NCBI GenBank assembly: GCA_036389485.1
Contig: DASVPR010000017.1
Span: 38,748 to 102,747, forward strand
DNA length: 64,000 bases
Direction: 5' to 3'
Source: CADCVT01 sp036389485
GTDB lineage: Bacteria > Actinomycetota > Thermoleophilia > Solirubrobacterales > Solirubrobacteraceae
Shown here: positions 1 to 7,327 of the stretch, one piece after another
How positions within the stretch are numbered: position 1 is the stretch's first letter
How the letters are laid out: each line of letters begins with the position of its first letter
Program-made: the position numbers and the translations under genes
The notes under the pieces: generated by a model
The model's database searches: none
What the model was told of the DNA's origin: nothing
What the model saw: the letters and a program-made list of their open reading frames with translations, nothing else

Positions 1-324
1 ACTGCGCTCGTGACGTTCGCGCGCGTCGCCGTCGCCGACCCACCTGTGATCGCGCCGGCCCGGGCGACCGAGCTATACGACGAGATCGCCGGCCTCGCTC
101 GCGGCGAACCCCGACGCGGCCCGCCGTCGAGCCCGTACGCCCGGCCGCTTGAGAAGGGTCTCCTGCAGGCGAGCGCCGTGCGGGCCTGCATCTTCCTCGC
201 CGCCCTCTCCAACGGCGCGCGCACCGAAGTGGCGCAGGCTCTGCTGAAGTTGACCCTGCGGTCGACGTCGTCTGAGGTGCGGCGCACCGCGAAGCGCCTT
301 GCCTCGACTCTCGACGACGATTGA
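1..324 (+). CDS. Hypothetical protein, possibly truncated at left edge
   Basis: The frame is open to the first base of the window. A GTG at 10 would give a 104-residue protein, but the true start may lie outside. The product is alanine- and arginine-rich, with a predicted helical C-terminal half (about residues 45-104) and a short acidic tail ending in DDD. I see no recognisable domain, signal peptide or membrane segment. It ends just before a gene-poor stretch and has no obvious partner inside the window. It could be the end of a larger protein. Unrecognised. Confidence 0.45.
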   Translation, partial: TALVTFARVAVADPPVIAPARATELYDEIAGLARGEPRRGPPSSPYARPLEKGLLQASAVRACIFLAALSNGARTEVAQALLKLTLRSTSSEVRRTAKRLASTLDDD

Positions 325-697
325 GGCATACGGACGCCGGTGGTGCGCGCCCTTCGCGATTCGCGGAGCGGGACTGTTGCTTTGGAAAAGAGGCAGCAGT
401 CGAGGGCTGAGTTCTCCGTTTCGCGCGAAGCAGCAGCCCGCTCGCGCGGCTTCCTAGCGAACGCGCGAGCGAATTCCGGATTGCAGGCCTGGCATGCAGC
501 GCGCAGCGCCCTCATCTACTCCGACGTGCGTCGCCGTCACCTGAGCGAGCGCCGCTACGTACGACGGCCGCGGAGCGCGACGGAATCGGGCATGACGTAT
601 AAGCAGTGCGGAGCGGCCGTGGCATCATCGGTCACGGATCGGTGCGTCGTGAACCCCAAGACCGAGTCAGCTCGGCAGTACGGCAGTACGACTCGCT
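325..697. other. Intergenic stretch, no convincing gene
   Basis: This stretch lies between the left-edge gene (plus) and the Shedu-like gene (minus). The only open frame, 340-723 plus, has arginine- and serine-rich composition, no domain and runs into the end of the opposite-strand gene, so I do not call it. I see no tRNA, clear terminator or long repeat. Confidence 0.5.
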
Positions 698-1831
698 CTA
701 GACGCTTTCGAGGAAATGCTTAGCTTGTGGATGTACGTAGATCGCGCCGGTGCGACCCTCGACCCACTCCACCTGCACTAGCCCCGCCAGCTCCAGCTCC
801 TTGATTTGGTCCGAGTAGTCCCAGTGCGTGAAAGAGATGCCTCGTCGTTCACAATCGTCTGCCGCTCGGAGGAGTACTAGCTTCGCCTGCCTTGACAAAC
901 CGTCGGCACCACGTTGCAGCAACCGGGAGCCTGCCACGAACCGCTCTAGCGTTGCGCGAATACCGCGCTTCTCTGCCTCACTGACAACGTCCTCTAGGAA
1001 GCGGTAGATAGCTGCTGGGAAGTCGAAATGTGCTGGACTCTCAGGCGCGATTGAGCCAAGCCCCGTGGATGTCCTGATTCGGAACCACTCTGGACGACTG
1101 AAGACGCTTGAGATGTCCGAACAACTCGCCGCTCGACGTTGTGCGTCTTCCCAGAACGCGAGGGCGTGATCCGTCACCTCGAAGTTTCGCCAGTCAAAGC
1201 GGTGCGCCTCGAGATGACGCACTAGGGATTCGAATTCACTTCCCCACCGAGGCACCAGGATCGTGATCTGCGGCGGCACGGAAGACCTGAACGCTGCGAG
1301 CAGCGCGTCGTACGGGATTAACCTCGCGCCAGCCGGAAGCCTTTGATCGAGCGCCGCTCTTGCAAGGTCAGCATGGAGCTTGCGCGCGAGCGCCGTCGTC
1401 AAGCCCATGATCACGAAGATCTGAACGGCGCTGCCCAGGATCAGCGAGTGCTGTGGCGGCGTCTGGACGTACCGGGCGAGTTGGTCTCTGTAGGTCGCGG
1501 CTTGCTGGAACGCAAGCTGCGCGTCAGCGCTCAGCGAGAGCAGGCCCTTCCGTCGCTCGACGATGACAGGCGCGTCCGGCCGCTTGAGCTCGATCACGCC
1601 GTAGCTGGGGATCGGACCGGGGTCTCGGGGAAACGCGAGCAGGTCCGGTTCGCTTCGCCCCGGGCGACCGAGGGGCACGATGTCGCTCGGCTCTACACGA
1701 AGCGGCAGGGCCCGTGACAGCACGAAGGGGCAGTCGGCGAACAGTTGCTGATAATCACGCTCGCGAGCAGAGGTCCCAAGCAACTCCTCAAACCTTGCTA
1801 GTGCGGCGCGCAAGTCAGCCGGACGCGTCAT
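698..1831 (-). CDS. Shedu-like (DUF4263) nuclease, candidate antiphage protein
   Basis: A 377-residue protein whose first half has the layout of the Shedu/DUF4263 nuclease domain, a PD-(D/E)XK fold. It shows a helix ending FADCPFVLSR (about 30-40), then EPDLL with the acidic residue D63, then GVIELKRP with E81 and K83, and downstream Q109/Q110 in a QLAFQQAATYRDQL-type helix. Shedu proteins act as single-gene antiphage nucleases; that is family knowledge. The C-terminal 180 residues have no domain I can name and may be the regulatory part. The start is the ATG at 1831. The next gene (minus, zinc peptidase) lies 200 bp upstream, so co-transcription is possible but not shown. The call rests on motif spacing and was not checked by search. 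Confidence 0.65.
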   Translation of the reverse strand: MTRPADLRAALARFEELLGTSARERDYQQLFADCPFVLSRALPLRVEPSDIVPLGRPGRSEPDLLAFPRDPGPIPSYGVIELKRPDAPVIVERRKGLLSLSADAQLAFQQAATYRDQLARYVQTPPQHSLILGSAVQIFVIMGLTTALARKLHADLARAALDQRLPAGARLIPYDALLAAFRSSVPPQITILVPRWGSEFESLVRHLEAHRFDWRNFEVTDHALAFWEDAQRRAASCSDISSVFSRPEWFRIRTSTGLGSIAPESPAHFDFPAAIYRFLEDVVSEAEKRGIRATLERFVAGSRLLQRGADGLSRQAKLVLLRAADDCERRGISFTHWDYSDQIKELELAGLVQVEWVEGRTGAIYVHPQAKHFLESV

Positions 1832-2029
1832 CGACTCGACCGTACCCCGGTGTACAAGTTGGGCGCATCAGACTCGGGCGACACGACGCCATGTGTGTTA
1901 CCGAACCGGGCGCGATGCGGAGCCTTGCTGCGCTTCGCTGGGCGCTTGACGCTCCGGCTCTCGCGTGCTCGCACTCCTCGCGCGAAGCAGCAGCGGGACG
2001 ACCCAATCGTCCGCGAGGGACGAGAGGCT

Positions 2030-3862
2030 TCAGGTCGCGGATGCCCCGGCACTTCCGCTGCCGGAAGAAAGATGCCGGTGCAGCTCACGCGCCTCTCTCA
2101 CGAGCTGACGCTCTCCGTCTGGATCCGCCGCGAGCTGGGCGATGAGCTCAACGGTTGTCTCCAGCGCGTCGTCCGTATGGTCTTGGCGCCTGAGTTCCAA
2201 GGCCTTCGCAAGCCGAGCTCGGCCCACGACCCTTCGCGCGTCCGGCGTGGTCCCGAAGCGGGCGATGATTCGATCGTACGCGGCGACCGCTTCCTCCGAG
2301 CGACCTAGCCGACTGAGGCGGAGCCCGTTGTTGAACGATGCGTGCAACGTCAGCCCGTACAGCTCGGGATCCTCACCGAAGCGCTCAACGAGTTCCACCT
2401 CTGCTGATAGCGCCTCGTCGTCGCGGCGGAGCTTGCGAAGTTCGACCGCCATGAAGAGCAGGGAGCCAGCAAGCCAGGGGCGGTGAATCTCGTCACGGTC
2501 TGCGAACCGCCCTAGGAAGTCCTGGAACGCCGCGATTGCCTCTTCTGAGCGATCCCTACCGCAGAGCGCGTGGGCCTTCCAGAACGCGGCCTTCAAAACG
2601 AAAGGATGAAGCATGGGCTCGTGCCTGAATCGCTCTTCAAGTTCGTCGTAGACCGCAACAGCGTCGTCGAGCCGTCGCCGTTCCTTCAGGTCATCAGCCT
2701 CGTTCAGGAGACTCATCGCCATCAGGAGGAGAAGCTCGGGTTCCGTCACGGTCGCGAGTAGTCGCTCGCGCGCTTTGAATTCATCCTGGAGACGGACGGG
2801 AGGACCCGAATCAGGAATCTCCGCCTGCAACTCCTGGAGTGCGCGCTTCCGGAAGTCAAGCGATAGCTGCGGAACGCTCTCCGCATTGCGGACGAAGAAC
2901 CCCGCTGGAAGGCTCCCGTCGGCGCGGTGCGCAAGCCGCCGCATTCGCTCGACGGCGGGCGGATGGGTCAGTGGGAGACTGATCGACGTATTACGCTCGA
3001 GCAGCGCGAGCATGGTGAAGAAGTGCAGCGGCGCGAGTTCGCGTAGGTCACGCCGCAACGGCTGCAACAAGGGGTGTGCGCCGCTATGCCTGACATACCA
3101 GTCCCAGGCAATCTCGTCGGCTTCGAACTCGTCGCGACGCGACCGGCGTAGCACTTCGACGTCAGTGCTCGTTGCAGCCGGGGCGAAGATGGCCGGCCGA
3201 GAGACCGCGAGGTGACCGGCGACGATGTGGGCGAACTCGTGCAAGACGATGAATGTCTCGGCCGCCATTGCCATGAGCGTTGCCTTGGTCAGCGCCTCGA
3301 CGGACTTCTTCGTGAGGGGCCGGGGGAACGCGACGCGGCCTTCTGCATCGAAGTGCGAGACGATGAAGGCGTAGTTTCGGTACAGATGGTCGGTCGCGAA
3401 CCTCTCGCCACGGGTACCGGCGAGATACCCAACGTCGAACAGCAACTCGATGTAAAAGCTGAGCATCGCCAGAAGGCCTTGATTCACGACCACCACCGGG
3501 CGCCCGTCCGGTGCCCGAAGAGACGCGGCATTAACGACGCGCACGGCCAGGCACCCGACGGGCACGCCGCTCAAGGCGCGTTGTGCATCCGGCGGCAAGA
3601 CATCGACGAGCGGCGCCACGAGTTCTCGCCGTAGCCAGTCCCGCACGGTGCTTTCGTCGGCCGAGGACGACGCTTCGACGAACTCCACACGCTCGTCATC
3701 GCTCAGTCCGAGCTGTACGGCGCGATCCTCGGCCCACGCACGCGCTGCTCTTGGCGATCGCTTGACTCGCGGATCGCGCGAAAGAGCTTCGAGCCCCGCC
3801 AGGTAGTCAGCCGCGTTCAGCACACCGCCACGTGCTGTTGGGACCTCCCGTCGCGAGGACAC
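2030..3862 (-). CDS. Zinc metallopeptidase with C-terminal TPR-like repeats
   Basis: About 610 residues. A gluzincin-type motif HEFAH sits at about 208-212 and the third ligand region EFEADEIAWDWY at about 245-256. This spacing matches M48-like peptidases, in which an ExxxD helix follows the HExxH helix. The segment RNYAFIVSHF and the hydrophobic stretch around 125-150 precede it. From about residue 380 the sequence turns into alanine-rich helical repeats (AVYDELEERF, AIAAFQDFLGRF, AVAAYDRIIARF) typical of TPR units. No signal peptide is seen, so a cytoplasmic protease with a protein-binding tail is likely. The start is uncertain: GTG at 3862 or GTG at 3823. It lies between a Shedu-like nuclease and a small unknown gene on the same strand, a setting that suggests a conflict-system role. 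Substrate unknown. Confidence 0.65.
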   Translation of the reverse strand: MSSRREVPTARGGVLNAADYLAGLEALSRDPRVKRSPRAARAWAEDRAVQLGLSDDERVEFVEASSSADESTVRDWLRRELVAPLVDVLPPDAQRALSGVPVGCLAVRVVNAASLRAPDGRPVVVVNQGLLAMLSFYIELLFDVGYLAGTRGERFATDHLYRNYAFIVSHFDAEGRVAFPRPLTKKSVEALTKATLMAMAAETFIVLHEFAHIVAGHLAVSRPAIFAPAATSTDVEVLRRSRRDEFEADEIAWDWYVRHSGAHPLLQPLRRDLRELAPLHFFTMLALLERNTSISLPLTHPPAVERMRRLAHRADGSLPAGFFVRNAESVPQLSLDFRKRALQELQAEIPDSGPPVRLQDEFKARERLLATVTEPELLLLMAMSLLNEADDLKERRRLDDAVAVYDELEERFRHEPMLHPFVLKAAFWKAHALCGRDRSEEAIAAFQDFLGRFADRDEIHRPWLAGSLLFMAVELRKLRRDDEALSAEVELVERFGEDPELYGLTLHASFNNGLRLSRLGRSEEAVAAYDRIIARFGTTPDARRVVGRARLAKALELRRQDHTDDALETTVELIAQLAADPDGERQLVREARELHRHLSSGSGSAGASAT

Positions 3863-3895
3863 AGGCCGTACTGGGCGGCCGCCGAGTCCGTCTCG

Positions 3896-4282
3896 TCACG
3901 ACCGACGCCCAGACCGCGACAGCACCGAGAGGAGCTCTTCCCGCAACGGCTCCCCTTCCCGCACGGTGATGTCGCCGCTGGCCGATCGGACCACGACCAC
4001 GCCCCGCGGCAACGCTTCGTCGACACGCACAAGCTTCGCTTCTGTCGCTTGCCCGTCGACGACGATTCCCTTTCGCATCGTCACACGCAATGTGTGCAAG
4101 ACGTGGAGCAGTGTGTGAGTCGCCACCGAGATCGCAAGAAGGGTCTCGATGCCAGGCGATACCTCCCGTTGCTCGGTTCGCGCAAAGTCGACTCCCGACT
4201 CCCGCAGGGACGCCACGACCCGCTCGACGTCTGCAGGCTCATCGCGAAGCGCTACCAACACTGTCACGCGATCTCCCTGCAT
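3896..4282 (-). CDS. Small protein of unknown function, possible conflict-system accessory
   Basis: I place the start at the ATG at 4282, giving 128 residues. The frame continues upstream to 4432, but that extension is low-complexity and lacks a better start. The protein has a short N-terminal beta-alpha unit, a hydrophobic helix around 48-66 (IETLLAISVATHTLLHVLH), then basic beta strands and a charged C-terminal helix. This layout loosely resembles the small constant components that accompany effector genes in NTPase-type conflict systems (EACC1-like), but the match is only by shape. It ends 33 bp before the zinc peptidase gene on the same strand, so the two are probably co-transcribed. Confidence 0.5.
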   Translation of the reverse strand: MQGDRVTVLVALRDEPADVERVVASLRESGVDFARTEQREVSPGIETLLAISVATHTLLHVLHTLRVTMRKGIVVDGQATEAKLVRVDEALPRGVVVVRSASGDITVREGEPLREELLSVLSRSGRRS

Positions 4283-4562
4283 CCCGCAACGATACCTCGT
4301 GATACCTGCCAGCTGACGTCGTGGCGGTGGAAAACCGGCCTCGGCGCTCGACCCTGCGCCGTACCGCCGTTCGGTGACGACCAGGGCGGCCGCGGCTCGA
4401 TCGACGGAAAACACGGGAATGGCGTTCGGCATGCTGCGGACTACGGCGACATACCGCAGTCACGGCCCCGATCCGTACCGAACGTCTGAGCTGGGCGCTG
4501 CTGCGTTCAAGCTGCCGCTTTCGCGTGAACGCAGACGCCGGCGAGACGGCGCCTGCTCGGAG

Positions 4563-4967
4563 CTACGTCGATCGCCCGGAGGGAACGGCCTCAAGGGTCT
4601 GGAACGCGCTGTCCTCGACGCGCACCGCCGCGCGGTAGCCGAGGGCATCGAAGAAGTCGACCAGCTCGTGCGCGTGGTCGTACACCGCGTTCCGCGGCGT
4701 GAAGACCAAGCAGATGTCGTCGTCGGCGTGCTCTGCGGCATCGATCTCCGGCGAGCCCGCTTCCGGACCGAGCCGAAGATGCGTCGCATGCGTGCGTGAG
4801 CCGGGGTGGCCGACGTACGTGGAATGCAGCTCGACCGGGAGCTCTGGGCCACGCACCGTCGTCACGATCGTCAGCGCGTACGCGCCCGACTGCGAGTAGA
4901 CGGTCTCGCTGCGGACCGGCCGCCCCTCAAGCTCGATTCGCAGGGGGATCTTGCCGTCGAACGACAC
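4563..4967 (-). CDS. Hypothetical protein, 134 aa
   Basis: A soluble, acidic protein with alternating strands (RIELEGRPV, ALTIVTTV, ELHSTYVG) and a C-terminal part ending in a predicted helix (HAHELVDFFDALGY). I recognise no family. Codon use and GC are like the neighbouring minus-strand genes. It is the last gene of a possible minus-strand operon that runs ssb, an 86-residue protein, then this one. The gap from the upstream 86-residue gene is 39 bp. That position suggests it belongs to the element backbone and not to the defence genes to its left. Confidence 0.5.
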   Translation of the reverse strand: MSFDGKIPLRIELEGRPVRSETVYSQSGAYALTIVTTVRGPELPVELHSTYVGHPGSRTHATHLRLGPEAGSPEIDAAEHADDDICLVFTPRNAVYDHAHELVDFFDALGYRAAVRVEDSAFQTLEAVPSGRST

Positions 4968-5006
4968 ACGCGTACGGTATCCCGTCGCGCGGATGCCGCC
5001 GGCGTT

Positions 5007-5267
5007 CTACCCGTCGTCTGCTTCAGCCCACTCCGGCGTGAGCACCGCGATCCACGGCAGCTCGCCGCCGATGAGCGGCACCTCGTGGGGAGCTCGCGCG
5101 TACCACTCGCGCAGCTGCAAGAACGTGAGCTCGCCGCGCCACATCGCGGCCTCGCGCTGCGCGGGCGTCATCGCCCAGAGCTGTCGAGAGCCACGCTCGC
5201 GCCGCTCGCGCGCGTCCTGGAGGCGGGCGACGATCTCGATGCCCGCCTGGTCCGGTCGATCCTGCAT
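5007..5267 (-). CDS. Small helical protein in the ssb operon
   Basis: An 86-residue protein that starts at the ATG at 5267 behind a good ribosome binding site (AGAGGAGCG on the minus strand). The N-terminal half is a charged helix (about 10-48) and the C-terminal half contains tryptophan-rich turns (LREWYARAPHEVP, ELPWIAVLTPEW). It lies 59 bp after the ssb stop, separated from it by a perfect 24-bp palindrome. I do not recognise the family. The fixed place after ssb in an element backbone suggests a replication- or transfer-related accessory, but that is inference only. Confidence 0.6.
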   Translation of the reverse strand: MQDRPDQAGIEIVARLQDARERRERGSRQLWAMTPAQREAAMWRGELTFLQLREWYARAPHEVPLIGGELPWIAVLTPEWAEADDG

Positions 5268-5292
5268 CGATCGCTCCTCTGCGGATCAGGCG

Positions 5293-5316
5293 CCGCCCCG
5301 GCGCGCGCCGGGGCGG
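5293..5316. repeat. Perfect GC palindrome between ssb and the next gene
   Basis: Two 12-base arms, CCGCCCCGGCGC and its reverse complement, abut with no spacer, so RNA would fold into a stem of about 10 bp with a 4-base loop. It sits between the ssb stop at 5327 and the start at 5267, both on the minus strand. There is no U-run, so it is more likely a processing or attenuation hairpin than a simple terminator. Confidence 0.6.
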
Positions 5317-5326
5317 TGCCGGGCGG

Positions 5327-5704
5327 CTAGAACGGGATGTCCTCGTCGGACGCGGCGCCGGCGGCGACCGGCTCGCCGTAGGCCTCGTCGTCGACCTTGC
5401 GACCGCGGAGGAAGTCGACGGAGCGCGCGACGATCACGACGCGCTCGCGCGGCTGGTCGTCGTCCGTGCGCCATTCGCGCTGCTCGAGGCGGCCGGTGAC
5501 GGCGACCTCGCGGCCCTCGCGCAGGTACTTCGCGCAGGTCTCGGCGAGGCGGTTCCAGACCTCGACGGTGAAGAAGTCGGCCTTCTTCGACGCGCCGTTG
5601 CTGCGCGGCACGGCCAAGCGGAACGAGGTGACCTTGCCGTGCTCGGTCTCGCGGACCTGGTCGGGATCGGCGGTCAGGCGGCCGATCTGCTGGGTGCTGT
5701 TCAT
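5327..5704 (-). CDS. ssb: Single-stranded DNA-binding protein
   Basis: A 125-residue OB-fold protein that would coat single-stranded DNA during conjugative transfer or replication. Visible landmarks are the N-terminal strand IGRLTADPD, the core VTSFRLAVPRSN, the WNRLAETCAKYLREGREVAVTGRLEQREW block and the acidic tip ending DEDIPF, the usual docking tail for partner proteins. I chose the ATG at 5704 because GAGGAGG lies 6-8 bases upstream. The frame stays open to a GTG at 5905, which coincides with the predicted transcription start of the divergent promoter, so an N-extended leaderless form cannot be excluded. Chromosomal ssb genes usually sit next to rpsF and rplI. This one stands with transfer genes, so it is probably the element's own copy. 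Confidence 0.88.
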   Translation of the reverse strand: MNSTQQIGRLTADPDQVRETEHGKVTSFRLAVPRSNGASKKADFFTVEVWNRLAETCAKYLREGREVAVTGRLEQREWRTDDDQPRERVVIVARSVDFLRGRKVDDEAYGEPVAAGAASDEDIPF

Positions 5705-5909
5705 GAGCGCCTCCTCGGTGCTCCGGTGGTTTACGCCCTCGATGAGCACCGGCGACCGGCGCGCGGAGCCGAGCCCGCAGGGCGAGGGAAGCCGCGACAG
5801 CGGCCGGAGCGCCAGCCGGCGCCGGTGACACTGCGAGGACGGCGGCCCCGGATCTCGGAGACGCGCTCGACGACAGCAGCCGAGGTTGCACCGGTCTGGT
5901 CGCACACCC

Positions 5910-5940
5910 CCAAGTCGCGCGGCGGCTTCGGCTACCCCCC
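5910..5940 (-). promoter_or_regulatory. Element promoter motif, copy for the ssb operon
   Basis: Read on the minus strand: GGGGGGT (5940-5934), 15 bases, GCGACTTGG (5918-5910). It is the mirror partner of the copy at 5954-5984, with only 13 bp between the two G-runs, which makes a back-to-back promoter pair. Predicted transcription would begin near 5905. The same core and spacing recur at 7269, 10510 and 40435. Confidence 0.65.
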
Positions 5941-5953
5941 GGGCAAATTGGGA

Positions 5954-5984
5954 GGGGGGTGGTCCGGGCGGTTATGCGACGTGG
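5954..5984 (+). promoter_or_regulatory. Element promoter motif, copy for the sigma-factor gene
   Basis: GGGGGGT (5954-5960), 15 bases beginning GGTCCGGG, then GCGAC (5976-5980) and GTGG. The spacing matches an ECF-type -35/-10 layout. It lies before the sigma-factor gene, so autoregulation is likely if that sigma factor reads the motif. Confidence 0.65.
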
Positions 5985-6026
5985 CTGTCAGCAGGTCGTC
6001 AGAATCCGCGGACCCCCACGAACCGA

Positions 6027-7289
6027 TTGTCAGAGCCCCGCCGCCCGTTGCCGCCCGGAGAGGCCGTTCAGCTTGAACGCGACTACGTCGCGCACCGCGA
6101 AGCGGTGCTCGACATGCTGCGCGCGGGGTTCCCCCGCCTCACCGACCACGAGGAGCTGTACCAGGAGGCGTGGGCCGAGCTGCTGGAGGAGCGTGTGCGC
6201 CACGGCCAGACGACGAACGTCCGCGGCCTTCTGAGGACGATCGCCTGGCGCCGCGCGCGTGATCGCGTCCGCAAGAAGCACCCGGAGTCGCTCGACCCCG
6301 CGAACCCGATCGTCGCGCTGGCACGCGACCCTGAGGACCTACCCGACGTCCAGGCCCAGTTGCGCCTGGACGGAGCCGCGCTGCGGCAGGTCGTTGAGCA
6401 TCTCGAGCCTCGGCAGGCCGCGGTTCTGAAGATGCGCTTTGACTGGGGCCTCGAGGCGCGCGAGATCCAACAGCGCCTTGGAATCTCGCCGAAGCGCCTG
6501 GAGAAGATCGTCACCAAGGCGTACAAGACCATCGCGTCCGAACTCGAGCTCACGGACGGCGAGACCGCGTGGTCGCGCAAGCAGCGCAGCCTGCTGCTGG
6601 CGTGCGAGATCGGCTGGGCGAGCCCCGAACAGCGCGCACGCGCACAGCGCATGGTCGACGCGGATCCCGCCTGTCGGGCGATGCTCCGCGAGATGCGTTC
6701 GACGCTGCGCGACGTCGCCGTCGCGCTTCCGCCGCCCGTCCTCTTCGAGCAGCGGGGCGCCGGCTTCGGTGCGGTCTTCGAGAAGGCGGCCGATGGGTGG
6801 GCCGCTGCAAAGCACACGGTTGCGTCCACACTCGGTCGCGGCGGCGGCCAGGCGTCGGCGGCGGAGCAGGCGGGCGCGGCGGGAGCCGCAGGGGTCGGCG
6901 GCGGCGCTGCAGCGAAGCTCGCCGCGGCGTGCCTGGCCGTCGGGGGCACGGCCGGCGTCTGCGTCGAGACTGGCCTCTTCGAACGCTCGCCCCAGCCGAG
7001 CGATGCAGCCGCCGCGTCGAACCAGCCGCGCCGTGCTCAGACGAGCGTCAGGCCGGAGCGCGTCGTGCCCCGGCCAGCACGCACGAGCACGGCTCGCCAG
7101 CGACGGCGTAAGCAGAGCGGCGCGAGCAAGCGCTCCTCACCGCCCGTCAGCTCCCCAAAGGCGGAGCCGCCGCCGTCGCCTGCGCCGCAGGGAAGCACGG
7201 AGTTCGGGCCCGGCGCTCTCGGAAGCAACCGCGCGCCGGCGGCGCCGGCCGCTGCGCCGCAAGATGGAGGGGGGGAGTTCGGGCCGTGA
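6027..7289 (+). CDS. ECF-like sigma factor with C-terminal membrane segment
   Basis: The region 2 part (LDMLRAGFPRLTDHEELYQEAWAELLEE, about 25-55, then RGLLRTIAWRRARDRVRKK) and region 4 part (HLEPRQAAVLKMRFDWGLEAREIQQRLGISPKRLEKIV, about 125-165) are typical of sigma-70 family ECF factors. Beyond them come a helical linker, a glycine- and alanine-rich hydrophobic stretch (about 265-295, AAAKLAAACLAVGGTAG) that could span the membrane, and a long Pro/Ser/Arg tail. That layout suggests a sigma factor held at the membrane, perhaps released by cleavage. The start is uncertain: TTG at 6027 is the best in-frame codon downstream of the motif at 5954, but no clear SD is seen. It probably controls this element's promoters. 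Confidence 0.75.
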   Translation: MSEPRRPLPPGEAVQLERDYVAHREAVLDMLRAGFPRLTDHEELYQEAWAELLEERVRHGQTTNVRGLLRTIAWRRARDRVRKKHPESLDPANPIVALARDPEDLPDVQAQLRLDGAALRQVVEHLEPRQAAVLKMRFDWGLEAREIQQRLGISPKRLEKIVTKAYKTIASELELTDGETAWSRKQRSLLLACEIGWASPEQRARAQRMVDADPACRAMLREMRSTLRDVAVALPPPVLFEQRGAGFGAVFEKAADGWAAAKHTVASTLGRGGGQASAAEQAGAAGAAGVGGGAAAKLAAACLAVGGTAGVCVETGLFERSPQPSDAAAASNQPRRAQTSVRPERVVPRPARTSTARQRRRKQSGASKRSSPPVSSPKAEPPPSPAPQGSTEFGPGALGSNRAPAAPAAAPQDGGGEFGP

Positions 7290-7300
7290 TGCGACTTAGG
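7269..7300 (+). promoter_or_regulatory. Element promoter motif, copy for the secreted-protein gene
   Basis: A seven-G run (7269-7275), 15 bases beginning AGTTCGGG, then GCGAC (7291-7295) and TTAGG. It overlaps the end of the sigma gene, whose TGA at 7287-7289 lies in the spacer. It stands 33 bp before the ATG at 7328. Confidence 0.6.
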
Positions 7301-7327
7301 GGGGGACATCCGATCCGGGAGAACTGC

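Noticed and set aside
340..723. Open frame of 127 codons on the plus strand
   Set aside because: Arg/Ser-rich, no domain, no SD, and overlaps the end of the Shedu-like gene in antisense.
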